A DNA stretch of 64,000 nt from Limimaricola cinnabarinus (GTDB taxonomy: Bacteria > Pseudomonadota > Alphaproteobacteria > Rhodobacterales > Rhodobacteraceae). Of the stretch, positions 17,644 to 27,527 are shown piece after piece (positions within the stretch are counted from its first letter, which is position 1; every line of letters starts with the position of its first letter). The DNA lies in NCBI RefSeq assembly GCF_002723615.1, contig NZ_KZ304955.1, positions 1 through 64,000 on the forward strand, read 5' to 3'. Both the position numbers and the translations under genes were made by a program. The notes under the pieces are model-generated. The model did not search any database. It was not told where the DNA came from and saw only the letters and a program-made list of their open reading frames with translations.

Positions 17644-17667
17644 AATAGCATAAAGGGAGAGAATTGT

Positions 17668-19416
17668 ATGATCACGTCTTTCGACGGGGCACGCCGGGCG
17701 GCCTTTGCAAGCACAGCCGTAGCGCTGGTAATGGCCGGGGCGATGCCCGCCTTGGCCCAGGGACAGGATGGCGGCGTTCTGCGCATTCTCGGCTCCGGCG
17801 ATCTGGGCCGGCTGGACCCGATGACCGTCGCCACCGTGATCGACAACAACTTCGTGCGCGCCACGGCTCGCACCCTGATCAGCTACGAAAGCTCGATGGA
17901 CGAAGACGCGCGCATCGCGCCCAAGGCCGACCTTGCGACCGAAGTGCCGGAGCCGTCCAACGACGGGCTGACCTACACCTTCACCCTGCGTGACGGCATC
18001 ACTTGGGACGCGCCCGACGGCGCCCGCCCCATCGTCGCCGAAGATTTCGAACGCGGCCTCAAGCGGACCTGCAACCCCTTGCTCGGCACGCCGTTCCTGA
18101 CCTACTACGTCTCGCTGATCGAAGGCATGGACACGTTCTGTGATGGCTTCGCCGAGGTCGAGCCGACTGTCGGGGCCATGAAGGACTACATCCAGAACAA
18201 CGACATCTCCGGCATCGAGACCCCGGACGAGGACACGGTGGTGTTCAACCTGACCGAAGAGGCCGGCGACTTCATCTACATGCTCTCGCTCTCTGCAGCG
18301 GCGCCTGCGCCGGTCGAGGTTCTGGACTACCTGCCCGACAGCCCCGAATACCGCGAGAACTTCATCTCGTCCGGGCCTTACACATTGGCCGAGAATATCC
18401 CCGACGTGCAGACCCGTCTGGTCCGCAACCCCTCCTGGAATCCTGATAGCGACCCGCTGCGCGCAGGCTACGTCGACGAGATCGAGCTGACCTTCGGGCT
18501 TCAGGCCGATGCGGCGATCCAGCAGATCCAGGCCGGTGACGCCGATATGCTCTACGACATCCTTGTGCCGCCGGCGCTGATCCCGATGTTGCAGGCCACC
18601 GGCGACGACAAGCTGGTCGCGATCTCGACCGGGCGCACGGCCTTCATCTTCATCAACACCAAGTCCTCCAACGCGGACGGGGCACTGGCCGATCTGCGGG
18701 TGCGTCAGGCGCTCAACTATGCGATCAACAAGGCCGCCGTTGTGCAGCAGCTGGGCGGGCCCTTCGTGGCCGCACCCCAGAACGGGATCTTCGGACCCGG
18801 TCTGCTGGGCTATCACGATTTCGACCTCTACCCTTCCGAGGATGCCAAGGGCGATCCCGAAAAGGCCCGCGAACTGTTGGCCGAGGCGGGATATCCCGAC
18901 GGGATCAGCCTGAAGATGCCGTTCCGCAACCTCAACAACGAAAGCGCCATCGCGCAGACGTTGCAGGCGAGCTTCGCCGAGGCCGGTATCGAGATCGAGC
19001 TGATCCCCGTCTCTGCTGCGGACTACTACTCCAAGTATATGACCAACCCGCAGAACACGACCGACGGCGCATGGGACATCGCCCCGGTGAGCTGGTCGCC
19101 CGACTGGGCCGGCGGGGCCGCGCGCTCGGTCTTCCAGCCGCAGTTTAGCTATGACGGCCGGCACCAGACCTACAACTACACCGACTACAACAACGATGAG
19201 GCGAACGCCCGCGCCAAGGAAGCGATCAACGCCACCTCCGTCGAAGAGGCCGCGCGCCTGTGGGGTGAGGTCGATGAGATCGTGATGGCCGACGCACCGG
19301 TGGCGCCGTTCATCTCGCAGAACGTGGTCGTCTATCACAGCGACGCGGTCGAGAATTTCGAGCCCTACGCCCTGGGCGCGAATGGTGACTGGACCAACGT
19401 CTGGCTCGATCGCTGA
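17668..19416 (+). CDS. Peptide ABC transporter substrate-binding protein (SBP family 5)
   Basis: The protein has 582 residues. Signal peptide of about 30 residues ending PALAQ, then the family 5 (DppA/OppA) fold: GSGDLGRLDPMTVATV, EVPEPSNDGLTYTFTLRDGITW, the ADLRVRQALNYAINKAAVV block and ending NWLDR-type C-terminus. Start at 17668 chosen for AAGGGAGA upstream and the signal peptide. First gene of an operon with fused ATPase, two permeases and two proline-specific peptidases, so the ligands are probably Pro/Hyp-rich oligopeptides (inference). Confidence 0.92.
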   Translation: MITSFDGARRAAFASTAVALVMAGAMPALAQGQDGGVLRILGSGDLGRLDPMTVATVIDNNFVRATARTLISYESSMDEDARIAPKADLATEVPEPSNDGLTYTFTLRDGITWDAPDGARPIVAEDFERGLKRTCNPLLGTPFLTYYVSLIEGMDTFCDGFAEVEPTVGAMKDYIQNNDISGIETPDEDTVVFNLTEEAGDFIYMLSLSAAAPAPVEVLDYLPDSPEYRENFISSGPYTLAENIPDVQTRLVRNPSWNPDSDPLRAGYVDEIELTFGLQADAAIQQIQAGDADMLYDILVPPALIPMLQATGDDKLVAISTGRTAFIFINTKSSNADGALADLRVRQALNYAINKAAVVQQLGGPFVAAPQNGIFGPGLLGYHDFDLYPSEDAKGDPEKARELLAEAGYPDGISLKMPFRNLNNESAIAQTLQASFAEAGIEIELIPVSAADYYSKYMTNPQNTTDGAWDIAPVSWSPDWAGGAARSVFQPQFSYDGRHQTYNYTDYNNDEANARAKEAINATSVEEAARLWGEVDEIVMADAPVAPFISQNVVVYHSDAVENFEPYALGANGDWTNVWLDR

Positions 19417-19431
19417 TCTGCGCTGATCGAC

Positions 19432-19464
19432 AGGGGCGCGCCGCAGGCTTTGTGGCGCGCCTCT
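19432..19464 (+). promoter_or_regulatory. Hairpin after the peptide-binding protein gene
   Basis: An 11-bp stem with one G-U pair (AGGGGCGCGCC, 19432-19442, with 19454-19464) is followed by TCTTCTTCTT. It lies between the binding protein and the ATPase gene and could be a leaky terminator or an mRNA-stabilising end, raising the level of binding protein over transporter. Confidence 0.55.
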
Positions 19465-19505
19465 TCTTCTTCCCCCTTCCCTCGAAGCAGCCCCAAGGAC
19501 CCGCC

Positions 19506-21353
19506 ATGCCGTTGATCGAGGCGCGCAACATCTCCATCCGCATTCCCACCGAAGACGGCGTCGTTCATGCGGCCCGCAACCTGTCCTTCACGGTCGAGGC
19601 CGGCAGCCTGTTCGGCATCGCCGGGGAAAGCGGATCGGGCAAGAGCGTCCTGATCCAGGCGATCATGGGGCTGTTGCCGCAGGCGGAGATCGAGGGCGAA
19701 TGCCTGTTTCAGGGGCAGGACCTTCTGGCGATGTCGCAAGAAGAGTTGCGGGCCCTGCGCGGGCGCCAGATCGGCATGGTCTTTCAGGACCCGTTGTCGA
19801 GCCTGCACCCCTACTATAGTATCGGCCGCCAGATCACCGAGGTGATCCACACCCATGAGGACGTGTCGAACGCCGAGGCACGGCGCCGTGCGGCAGAGAT
19901 GCTTGAAAAAGTCGGGATCGTGAATGCCGCCGCACGGCTCGACGATTTCCCGCACCAGTTTTCCGGCGGCATGCGTCAGCGCGTGATGATCGCCATGGCG
20001 CTGATCCTCGAACCGCCGCTGATCTTCGCCGATGAGCCGACGACTGCGCTGGACGTGACCGTGCAGGCGCAGATCATGGAATTGCTCAAGCGGATGTGCG
20101 ACGAGCTTGGCGTGACCATCGTGATGATCACCCACGATCTGGGGCTGCTGTCTTCGGTCGCGGACCGGGTGATGATCCTTTATGCCGGCCACCGGTTGGA
20201 GCTCGGCCCCGCCAGCGCCGTGTTCGGCACGCCGACACATCCCTACACCCAAGGCTTGCTGCTGTCCTCGCCGGGCATTTCCGGCCCGGATGAGCCCTTG
20301 ATGTCGATCCCCGGACGCCCGCCCAGCCTGCTGACCACGCCCCGGGGCTGCATCTTCGCGCCGCGCTGCCCGCAGGTGCAAGAGATTTGCCGCACGCCAC
20401 CGCCGGTGCGCGAATATGCCGACGGTAGCGCGGCACTTTGCCATTTCGAACCCGTGCCCCACGATATGGAGGCGCTGAGCCATGCGCACCGCGCCACCGA
20501 TGCAACCGAGGCCGCTCCGCTGGTGTCGATCCGGGGGCTGACCAAGACCTACCGCATCGCGTCGGGCTTTGCGCGTACCCGTGAATTGCAGGTCATCAAG
20601 GGCATCGATCTGGACGTGATCCGGGGCGAAACGCTGGGTCTCGTGGGAGAATCCGGCTGCGGGAAATCCACCCTTGCGCGGATTGTCGCGGGCCTTGAGC
20701 CCGCCACCGGCGGCGAGGTGGATTTCGACGGCTCGCGCCTGTCCGACGTTTCGGGACGGGAGTGGCGCGAGTTGCGCAAACGGGTGCAGATCGTGTTTCA
20801 GGACCCCTATGGCTCGCTCAACCCGCGCCGCCGCGTGGGCGCGATCATCGGCGCGCCGCTGAAGATTCACGGGCTGGCGCAGGGGGGCGCGCTCAAGGAC
20901 GAAGTACGGAGGCTCATGGGCCTCGTGGGGTTGAACCCGGAACACTACAACCGTTTCCCCAACGAGTTTTCCGGCGGCCAGCGGCAGCGCATCGGCATCG
21001 CACGCGCGCTGGCTCTCAAACCCGATCTGATGATCTTCGACGAACCTGTCTCGGCGCTCGATGTCTCGATCCAGGCGCAGATCCTCAACCTGATCCGCGA
21101 GCTGCAAGAGGAGCTGAACCTCACCAGCCTGTTCATTTCCCACGACCTGACCGTGGTGCGCCACATGTGCGACCGGATCGCGGTGATGAACGGTGGGCGG
21201 ATCATCGAGCTGGAAGAGGCGGGCATGATCTTCGCCGCCCCGCGTAAGGATTACACCCGCACCCTGCTGGCGGCATCCCATGTACCGCCTCGTCCTGCCG
21301 CGCCCGACCATCGAAAGCTGATTGCAACCTTGCCACAACAGGGGGCCGTGTGA
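19506..21353 (+). CDS. Peptide ABC transporter ATP-binding protein, DppD-DppF fusion
   Basis: The protein has 615 residues with two complete nucleotide-binding halves. First half: Walker [10 protein letters not shown], signature FSGGMRQRV, Walker [14 protein letters not shown], and the oligopeptide-type C-terminal Cys motif ([14 protein letters not shown]) at about 280-298. Second half: [31 protein letters not shown]. In classic Dpp/Opp systems these are two separate proteins; fused forms are common in alphaproteobacteria. Start at 19506 after AAGGA. The stop overlaps the start of the next permease (TGATG). Confidence 0.92.
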   Translation: MPLIEARNISIRIPTEDGVVHAARNLSFTVEAGSLFGIAGESGSGKSVLIQAIMGLLPQAEIEGECLFQGQDLLAMSQEELRALRGRQIGMVFQDPLSSLHPYYSIGRQITEVIHTHEDVSNAEARRRAAEMLEKVGIVNAAARLDDFPHQFSGGMRQRVMIAMALILEPPLIFADEPTTALDVTVQAQIMELLKRMCDELGVTIVMITHDLGLLSSVADRVMILYAGHRLELGPASAVFGTPTHPYTQGLLLSSPGISGPDEPLMSIPGRPPSLLTTPRGCIFAPRCPQVQEICRTPPPVREYADGSAALCHFEPVPHDMEALSHAHRATDATEAAPLVSIRGLTKTYRIASGFARTRELQVIKGIDLDVIRGETLGLVGESGCGKSTLARIVAGLEPATGGEVDFDGSRLSDVSGREWRELRKRVQIVFQDPYGSLNPRRRVGAIIGAPLKIHGLAQGGALKDEVRRLMGLVGLNPEHYNRFPNEFSGGQRQRIGIARALALKPDLMIFDEPVSALDVSIQAQILNLIRELQEELNLTSLFISHDLTVVRHMCDRIAVMNGGRIIELEEAGMIFAAPRKDYTRTLLAASHVPPRPAAPDHRKLIATLPQQGAV

Positions 21354-22345
21354 TGGGACAGTTCCAGACCCGCAGCCGGAAAGCCGCCACCGAAGCCCAA
21401 ACCGCCGAGGCCGAGGACGCGCCGGTGGTCGTGCAGCGCTCGTCGGCGTCGCTGACGTTCCGGCGGCTGGCCCACGATCCGGCGAGCGTCATCGCCTTTA
21501 TGTTCATCATCGCGCTGGTGGCCTTTGCCGTGGGCGCGCCGCTGGTCGAAGCCTGGACCGGCCACGGGCCGATCGAGCAATACCGCGAAACCGCCTTGTC
21601 GCCGGTGGGCTTGCCCGTGGGGCCAAACGCCGAGTTCCTGCTGGGCGGGGACCAGCTGGGCCGCGACGTTCTAGTGCGCATCGCTTATGGCGCGCGGGTG
21701 TCGCTGCTGGTGGGTGTGCTTGCCTCGCTTCTGGCGGCGACCATTGGCGTCACCGTGGGCATGCTCGCTGGCTACTTCGGCGGTTGGGTCGACGTGGTGC
21801 TGGGCCGGCTGATGGATCTGGTGATGTCCGTGCCGTTTCTGCTGTGCGCGCTGGCGCTGGTGTCGGTGTTCGGGCCGTCCTTGCCACTGTCGGTCTCGGT
21901 CATCGTGTTCTTCAGCTGGACGACCATCGGCCGTGTGATCCGCGCAGAGACGACATCCCTCGTGCGGCGGGAGTTCGTGCAGGCGAGCCGCTCGCTCGGG
22001 GCGGGGCACGGCTACATCCTGCTGCGGGACATTCTGCCGAACCTCGCGCTCACGATCATCATCTACACGACCATGCTGATCCCGAATGCGATCGTGTTCG
22101 AGGCGACGCTGTCCTATCTGGGGATGGGCATCGTGCCACCGACACCGTCTTGGGGCGGGATGCTGGCCGAGGCGGGCGCGAACTCGATCTATCTGGTGGC
22201 GTGGTGGCTGGTGGTCTTCCCCGGTCTGGCGCTGCTGGCCTCAACGCTGGCGTTCAACATTCTGGGCGACGGGTTGCGCGATGCGCTGGACCCGTCCGCA
22301 CGCGGCCGCGCGGTGCTGCGCAAGAAGAAATTGACGAAGGGATAA
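21353..22345 (+). CDS. Peptide ABC transporter permease (DppC type)
   Basis: The protein has 330 residues. A cytoplasmic N-terminus, then a helix (SVIAFMFIIALVAFAVGAPL), a periplasmic loop with LLGGDQLGRDVLVRIAYGARVSL that is diagnostic of DppC/OppC permeases, and the EAA loop VRREFVQASRSLGAGHGYILLRDILPN. The ATG at 21353 overlaps the ATPase stop; a GTG one codon earlier is possible. It forms the channel with the permease at 22349. Confidence 0.92.
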   Translation: MGQFQTRSRKAATEAQTAEAEDAPVVVQRSSASLTFRRLAHDPASVIAFMFIIALVAFAVGAPLVEAWTGHGPIEQYRETALSPVGLPVGPNAEFLLGGDQLGRDVLVRIAYGARVSLLVGVLASLLAATIGVTVGMLAGYFGGWVDVVLGRLMDLVMSVPFLLCALALVSVFGPSLPLSVSVIVFFSWTTIGRVIRAETTSLVRREFVQASRSLGAGHGYILLRDILPNLALTIIIYTTMLIPNAIVFEATLSYLGMGIVPPTPSWGGMLAEAGANSIYLVAWWLVVFPGLALLASTLAFNILGDGLRDALDPSARGRAVLRKKKLTKG

Positions 22346-22348
22346 GAC

Positions 22349-23302
22349 ATGATTGCGTTTCTTATCAAACGGTTGACCTTCGGTGTGTTCGTTCTGTTGT
22401 CGCTCAGCCTGTTCGTCTTCTTCCTGTTCTTCGTGGCCCCCGGCGATCCGGCCCGCGTTGTGGCGGGCGACAAGGCCCCCGAGGCACAGCTGCAGCAGGT
22501 ACGCGAGAATCTCGGCCTTGATCGGCCCATGCCCGAACAATATCTGCGTTTCGTGACCCGCGCCGCCCAAGGTGATCTGGGCTTTTCCTATCGCAATCGA
22601 CAGCCGGTCACCGATCTGATCATGCGACGGATTCCGGTCACCGTGTCGCTGGTGTTTGGCGGCGTGCTGTTCTGGCTGGCGCTGGGGGTGCCCATCGGCA
22701 TCATCTCGGCGCGCAATCCAGGCACGTGGAAGGACAGGCTGGGGCAGGTCTTCATCCTGCTGGGCCTGTCGTTTCCGACCTTCGTTCTGGGGATGCTGGC
22801 GCTTTATACGCTGTATTTCCTGCCGCGCACCGCAGGTTTCACCCTGTTCCCGCCCGGCGGCTACGCGCCGTTTCTGGAGAACCCCGCCAAATGGGCCTGG
22901 CATCTGGCCCTGCCCTGGACCACGCTGGCGCTGGTCGTGGCGGCGATCTATGCGCGCCTGACGCGGGGCCAGCTTCTGCAGGTGCTCGGCGAGGATTACA
23001 TCCGCACCGCCCGCGCCAAGGGCCTGACCGAACGGCGGGTCGTCTATCGCCACGGGATGCGCGCGACGCTGACGCCGCTGGTCACGCAACTGGGAGCCGA
23101 TATCGCGGTGCTTCTGGGCGGGGTGATCGTCATCGAACAGGTGTTCGGCCTGCAGGGGGTCGGCGCGCTGGCCGTGCAGGCGGTGCAGAACCAGGACCGG
23201 CCGATCATCATCGGCGTGGTCATGCTGGGCGGGCTGTTCATCGTCACAACCAACCTGATCGTTGATCTGCTTTATGCAGCGCTTGATCCGCGGGTCAGGT
23301 AA
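22349..23302 (+). CDS. Peptide ABC transporter permease (DppB type)
   Basis: The protein has 317 residues. The N-terminal FLIKRLTFGVFVLLSLSLFVFFLFF and the following GDPARVVAGDKAPEAQLQQVRENLGLDRP are standard for DppB/OppB. The EAA-type region is GEDYIRTARAKGLTERRVVYRHGMR. It starts three bases after the DppC-type gene. With the fused ATPase and the binding protein it makes a complete importer. Confidence 0.92.
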   Translation: MIAFLIKRLTFGVFVLLSLSLFVFFLFFVAPGDPARVVAGDKAPEAQLQQVRENLGLDRPMPEQYLRFVTRAAQGDLGFSYRNRQPVTDLIMRRIPVTVSLVFGGVLFWLALGVPIGIISARNPGTWKDRLGQVFILLGLSFPTFVLGMLALYTLYFLPRTAGFTLFPPGGYAPFLENPAKWAWHLALPWTTLALVVAAIYARLTRGQLLQVLGEDYIRTARAKGLTERRVVYRHGMRATLTPLVTQLGADIAVLLGGVIVIEQVFGLQGVGALAVQAVQNQDRPIIIGVVMLGGLFIVTTNLIVDLLYAALDPRVR

Positions 23303-23332
23303 ATTTCACTTTCATTACAGGCAGGCAAACCG

Positions 23333-24613
23333 ATGCAACGAATTCCCGGCTATGACACGCGCGACCGGATGGTCGATGTTCGCCTGGACTGGGACAAGCC
23401 CGACGGCCCGACGATCGAGGTCTTCGCGCGTGAGGTGACGGCCCCGGGCCGGATGCAGGAGGATCTGCCGGTGCTGGTGTTCCTGCAAGGCGGGCCGGGG
23501 GGCAAATCCCCGCGACCCAACCGCGGCCCGGCCTGGCTTGATGTGGCCACGAGGCGCCATCGCGTGCTGTTGCTGGACCAGCGCGGCACAGGCCGGTCAA
23601 CCCCGGTGCAGGGCCGTCAGTTCGCCGCCATGGGGGCCGAAGAGGGCGCGGATTACCTGTCGTGCCTGCGGGCAGACAGCGTGGTGAAGGACTGCGAGCA
23701 CATCCGCAAGACGCTGTTTGACGGCAAGCCGTGGTTCACGCTGGGACAAAGTTACGGCGGGTTCTTGACCCTGTCCTATCTGTCCCACGCGCCCGAGGGG
23801 CTGGCGGGCTGTTACGTCACCGGCGGTCTGGCGGGGGTCAAGGCCGATGCAGCGACGATCTATCGCCACACCTATCCCCGCGTGGCCCACAAGAACGCGC
23901 TCTATTTCAACCGCTACCCCGGCGATCGCGCCAAGGTGGACCGCCTCGCCGACCGGCTGGCGCGGGGCGATGTGCGCCTGCCCGATGGGGACGTGCTGAG
24001 CGTGCGGCGGCTGCAATATCTCGGGATGGAGCTGGGCACCGTCGAGGGGTTTGAGACGTTGCACTGGCTGCTGGATGAAGCCTTTGCCGCCGATGGCGAA
24101 GTGTCGGACAGTTTCCTGGGCGCGGTGCGCGGCATGACCGCCTTTGACGACAACCCCCTGTTTGCCGCGATTCACGAAGGGATCTACGGGCAGGGCGGCG
24201 CGCGTACTGGCTGGGCCGCCGAACAGCTGCTGTCCGAATTCCCGGCCTTCGCCGACGACGCCCGCCCGCTGCTGTTCACCGGAGAGATGATCTATCCGTG
24301 GATGTTCGACGACATCCGCGCGCTGCGGCCTTTCAAACCGGCCGCTGAAGCGCTGGCGCAGCGGCCGCTGGATGCGCCGCTTTACGATCATGCCCGTCTG
24401 GCCGAAAACGCGGTTCCGGTCTGGGCGGCGGTCTATGCCGACGACATGTATGTGGACATGAGCCTGTCCATGCAGACCGCCCGTGACGTGGGCAACGTGC
24501 GGGTCTGGCTGACCAACGAATACGAACACAACGGATTGCGTCACACCGGTCGCGTTCTGGAGCATCTCTTTGCGATGGAGGACTCACTCGATGGACATGC
24601 ATACCTTGGTTGA
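23333..24613 (+). CDS. Proline iminopeptidase-like alpha/beta hydrolase (peptidase S33)
   Basis: The protein has 426 residues, cytoplasmic. Removes N-terminal proline (or hydroxyproline) from peptides, by family. Motifs: oxyanion-type LQGGPGGKSP at 51-60, DQRGTGRS at 82-89, nucleophile S140 in GQSYGG, and a C-terminal His in NEYEHNGLRHTG. The S33 proline iminopeptidases of this longer (~430) class share the cap domain seen between. Its end overlaps the aminopeptidase P gene by 23 bases. Location behind a peptide importer and among hydroxyproline genes points to Pro/Hyp peptide degradation. Confidence 0.9.
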   Translation: MQRIPGYDTRDRMVDVRLDWDKPDGPTIEVFAREVTAPGRMQEDLPVLVFLQGGPGGKSPRPNRGPAWLDVATRRHRVLLLDQRGTGRSTPVQGRQFAAMGAEEGADYLSCLRADSVVKDCEHIRKTLFDGKPWFTLGQSYGGFLTLSYLSHAPEGLAGCYVTGGLAGVKADAATIYRHTYPRVAHKNALYFNRYPGDRAKVDRLADRLARGDVRLPDGDVLSVRRLQYLGMELGTVEGFETLHWLLDEAFAADGEVSDSFLGAVRGMTAFDDNPLFAAIHEGIYGQGGARTGWAAEQLLSEFPAFADDARPLLFTGEMIYPWMFDDIRALRPFKPAAEALAQRPLDAPLYDHARLAENAVPVWAAVYADDMYVDMSLSMQTARDVGNVRVWLTNEYEHNGLRHTGRVLEHLFAMEDSLDGHAYLG

Positions 24614-26366
24614 TCACGGCACCCGCCTTGCCGGCCTGCGCGACTGGATCGCGGGGCAGGGGCTGGACGGCGTGATCCTGACCAGCGCCGATGCCTTCCA
24701 AAACGAGGACGCGCCAGAGCATGATCGCGACATTGCCTGGCTCACCGGCTTTACCGGCACGCTCGCCCATGCGCTGGTGATGGCCGAGGGCGCGGTGTTT
24801 CTGGTCGACGGGCGCTACGGCATTCAGGCGACGCAGCAGGTGGACGGGGCCGACTGGACCTTCGGCCACATCCATGACGCGCCGCTGGGGGACTGGCTGC
24901 GTGACCGTGCCGCAGCCCGCAACATCGGCTATGATCCGATGCGGTGGAGCGTGGCGCAGATGGAGAGGCTGCGCGACAAGGCTGGGACGGCGACGCTGAC
25001 ACCCTGCGACGACCCCTTCGATGCAATCTGGAGCGACCGGCCCGCGATGCCGCAAGCTCCGCTGCGCGCGATGCCCGAGGCGGAAGCGGGCCGCAGTGCC
25101 GGCGACAAGCTGCAATGGGTGGCGCAGGCGTTGGACGGGCTTGGCGCCGGGGTCTGGGTCGAAACGCGGCCCGACAACATCGCTTGGCTGTTCAACATGC
25201 GCGGGGGCGACGTGGCGATGAACCCGCTGCCCCTGTCCTTTGCCGCCATCACCGCCGAGGGCGCGGCCCATTGGTTCATCGACCCGTTCAAGTGCAAGGA
25301 CATCCGGCCCGAAGGTGTGATCCTCCACCCCATCGAGGTCTTTATTCCCTGGCTGAAGGATCAGACCGTGGCCTGCGCCTTCGACCCCGCCTTCACGCCG
25401 GACGCGGTCGAACAGGCCTTGGGTGAGAGCCGTCATGCGAAGGGCCTCGTGACCATCGAAAAGGCGCTGAAGACCCGGGCGGAACTCGACGGGTTCCGCC
25501 GGGCGCATCTGGACGACGCCGTGGCCATGGCGCATTTCGGCCACTGGCTGTCAGAGGTGATGCGCGGGGAGGACCGGCCGGATGAATCCGCTGCCGCCGC
25601 CCAGCTCGAAAGCTTCCGCGCCCGATCGGACGCGTATCAGGAGCCGAGCTTTGTCACCATCGCCGCGACCGGCGGCAATGCGGCGATGTGCCATTACCAC
25701 CCGCCTGCACAGGGCTCGGCCCGCCTGTCGCGCGACGCCGTCTTCCTGTGCGATTCCGGCGGTCAATACGCCGGCGGCACCACCGATGTGACGCGGACCT
25801 ATGCCTTCGCCCCGGTGGGCGACGAGGTGCGCCGCATCGCCACGGCGGTCCTGCGCGGGTTCATCGCCCTGTCGCGGGCGCAATTCCCCGACGGGACGAT
25901 GCCGCACCAGATCGACGCGCTGGCACGGGCGCCGCTGTGGGACATGGGGCTGGATTACGATCACGGCACCGGTCACAACGTCGGTCACAATCTACTGGTG
26001 CATGAACACCCCCACCGGATCGGACAAAAACCCAACCCGTTCCCGCTTCGATCGGGCCATGTTCTGACCCTCGAACCGGGGTTCTACGAGGCGGACGTCT
26101 GGGGCATTCGCGTGGAAAATCAGGTCGAAGTGGTCGCACGGGATGCGGGCTTTATCGGATTCGATCCGATGACGCTGGTGCCGATTGACCTCGGTCTTTA
26201 TGACCTCGACGCCCTGGACGCCGGAGAGCGGGGCTGGATCGACAGCTATCACGCGCGGGTGCGTGAGGCTGTTGCACCGCTCCTGTCCGGAGCGGTGCGG
26301 GACTGGTTGATCGCGGCGACGGCACCCCTGGATCAGCGCGCGCCCCAGCTGTCCGAGAGCCGGTAG
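24591..26366 (+). CDS. Xaa-Pro aminopeptidase (aminopeptidase P, three-domain form)
   Basis: The protein has 591 residues. Releases the N-terminal residue from peptides with proline in the second position. Two creatinase-like N-terminal domains precede a pita-bread M24 domain with metal ligands in [19 protein letters not shown] (two Asp), [16 protein letters not shown] (His), LTLEPGFYE (Glu) and [10 protein letters not shown] (Glu). The length matches the eukaryote-like APP1 form rather than the shorter PepP. The start at 24591 (GAGGA upstream) lies within the end of the iminopeptidase gene, so the two are coupled. The last 34 bases overlap tail-to-tail with the gene at 26333. Confidence 0.93.
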   Translation: MDMHTLVDHGTRLAGLRDWIAGQGLDGVILTSADAFQNEDAPEHDRDIAWLTGFTGTLAHALVMAEGAVFLVDGRYGIQATQQVDGADWTFGHIHDAPLGDWLRDRAAARNIGYDPMRWSVAQMERLRDKAGTATLTPCDDPFDAIWSDRPAMPQAPLRAMPEAEAGRSAGDKLQWVAQALDGLGAGVWVETRPDNIAWLFNMRGGDVAMNPLPLSFAAITAEGAAHWFIDPFKCKDIRPEGVILHPIEVFIPWLKDQTVACAFDPAFTPDAVEQALGESRHAKGLVTIEKALKTRAELDGFRRAHLDDAVAMAHFGHWLSEVMRGEDRPDESAAAAQLESFRARSDAYQEPSFVTIAATGGNAAMCHYHPPAQGSARLSRDAVFLCDSGGQYAGGTTDVTRTYAFAPVGDEVRRIATAVLRGFIALSRAQFPDGTMPHQIDALARAPLWDMGLDYDHGTGHNVGHNLLVHEHPHRIGQKPNPFPLRSGHVLTLEPGFYEADVWGIRVENQVEVVARDAGFIGFDPMTLVPIDLGLYDLDALDAGERGWIDSYHARVREAVAPLLSGAVRDWLIAATAPLDQRAPQLSESR

Positions 26367-27361
26367 CCGCGCGGCCAGGGATCATCGGGATCCAGCATGT
26401 GCTGATGGGTCCCGGTGATCCAGCCCCGGCCCGAGATTTCGGGGCGAATGCCGGTCCGGTCGCCGATTTTCGCATCGCCCAGGATACGGCCCGAAAAGGT
26501 CGAGCCGATCAGCGATTCCGCCGTTAGCCTGTCGTCCGGCCCCATTTTCCCCCGCGCCGACAAAAGCGCCATACGCGCCGAGAGCGCCGTGCCCGTGGGG
26601 GAGCGGTCAACCTTGCCGGGGCGGATCGCCACCGCCTGACGGCTGCGCATTCCGTTCTCGTCGTGGCCCATCGGACCGGCGAACAGGCAGAAGGAATAGT
26701 GGTTCCAGTCCGGGTTCGTCGGGTGGCGGAAGGGCAGGGCCTTGGTTGCGGCCTCGGTGATCTTCACGCCCATGCGGGCAATCTTGTGCGCCTCATCCTC
26801 GACCAGCGACAGGCCAAGCGCTTCGGCGTCCACGACCACGAAGCTGTCTCCGCCATAGGCGGTGTCGACGGTCAGCGTGCCGATGCCCTCGACCTCGAGC
26901 GTGGCATCCAGCCGGTCTGCATAGCTGGGCAGGTTCTCGACAAAGATGCGCTGCGCCTTGCCGCCGGAACATTCCGCGCGGACCTGAACCAGACCGCCCG
27001 GCGCTTCGAGCACCATTTCCGTCACCGGCTCCTGCATCGGCACCAGCCCGCTGTCGAGCAGCACAGTGGAGACGCAGATGCTGTTGGAGCCGGACATCGG
27101 CGGCGTGTCCTCGGGTTCCATGATGATAAAAGCCGCATCGGCGCGGGGGTCCTTGGGCGGCACCAGAAGGTTCACGTGCCGGAAGACACCGCCGCGCGGT
27201 TCATTGAGGACGAAGTCGCGCAGCGTGCCGTCCCGTTCGATCCGGCGGGATTGCTCCCAGATCGTGTCACCGGGTGGCGGGGCCACGCCGCCGACGATGA
27301 CATCGCCGACTTCGCCTTCCGCATGGGCGGATATGATATGAACGATCTTGCTGCTGCGCAT
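26333..27361 (-). CDS. Probable trans-3-hydroxy-L-proline dehydratase (proline racemase family)
   Basis: The protein has 342 residues. Proline-racemase fold, but both catalytic cysteines are replaced: S90 in PMSGSN and T256 in [14 protein letters not shown]. Known family rule: Thr at the second position marks dehydratases, which make pyrroline-2-carboxylate from trans-3-hydroxy-L-proline, whereas Cys-Cys enzymes racemise or epimerise. The product would be reduced by the enzyme encoded divergently at 27528. The shared upstream gap carries the TGTCGACA site at 27442. The Ser at the first position is a departure from the usual Cys, so activity should not be taken for granted. Confidence 0.85.
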   Translation of the reverse strand: MRSSKIVHIISAHAEGEVGDVIVGGVAPPPGDTIWEQSRRIERDGTLRDFVLNEPRGGVFRHVNLLVPPKDPRADAAFIIMEPEDTPPMSGSNSICVSTVLLDSGLVPMQEPVTEMVLEAPGGLVQVRAECSGGKAQRIFVENLPSYADRLDATLEVEGIGTLTVDTAYGGDSFVVVDAEALGLSLVEDEAHKIARMGVKITEAATKALPFRHPTNPDWNHYSFCLFAGPMGHDENGMRSRQAVAIRPGKVDRSPTGTALSARMALLSARGKMGPDDRLTAESLIGSTFSGRILGDAKIGDRTGIRPEISGRGWITGTHQHMLDPDDPWPRGYRLSDSWGAR

Positions 27362-27441
27362 GGGTCCTCCGACTAAAGCCCGCGGACCGGCAAGGTCGTG
27401 CCAGTCCTGTCGAACAGGACCCTAGGATGGGGCCCGGATGT

Positions 27442-27449
27442 TGTCGACA
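27442..27449. promoter_or_regulatory. TGTCGACA operator site D (divergent promoter)
   Basis: TTGTCGACATAAAAAATACT stands between the dehydratase-like gene (start 27361, reverse) and the reductase gene (start 27528, forward). The palindrome is followed by the same kind of A-rich, AATAC-containing tail as site B. It could control both directions. Confidence 0.6.
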
Positions 27450-27527
27450 TAAAAAATACTAGCTTGCTGAATGACCCCCGCCCGCCTATCCAGTTCACGA
27501 AGTATCCCAAGGGTAAAGGAGGGTCGG

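Noticed and set aside
17605-17667. Upstream start for the peptide-binding protein
   Set aside because: It would place the operator palindrome inside the coding region and spoil the signal peptide; the ATG at 17668 has a good ribosome binding site.
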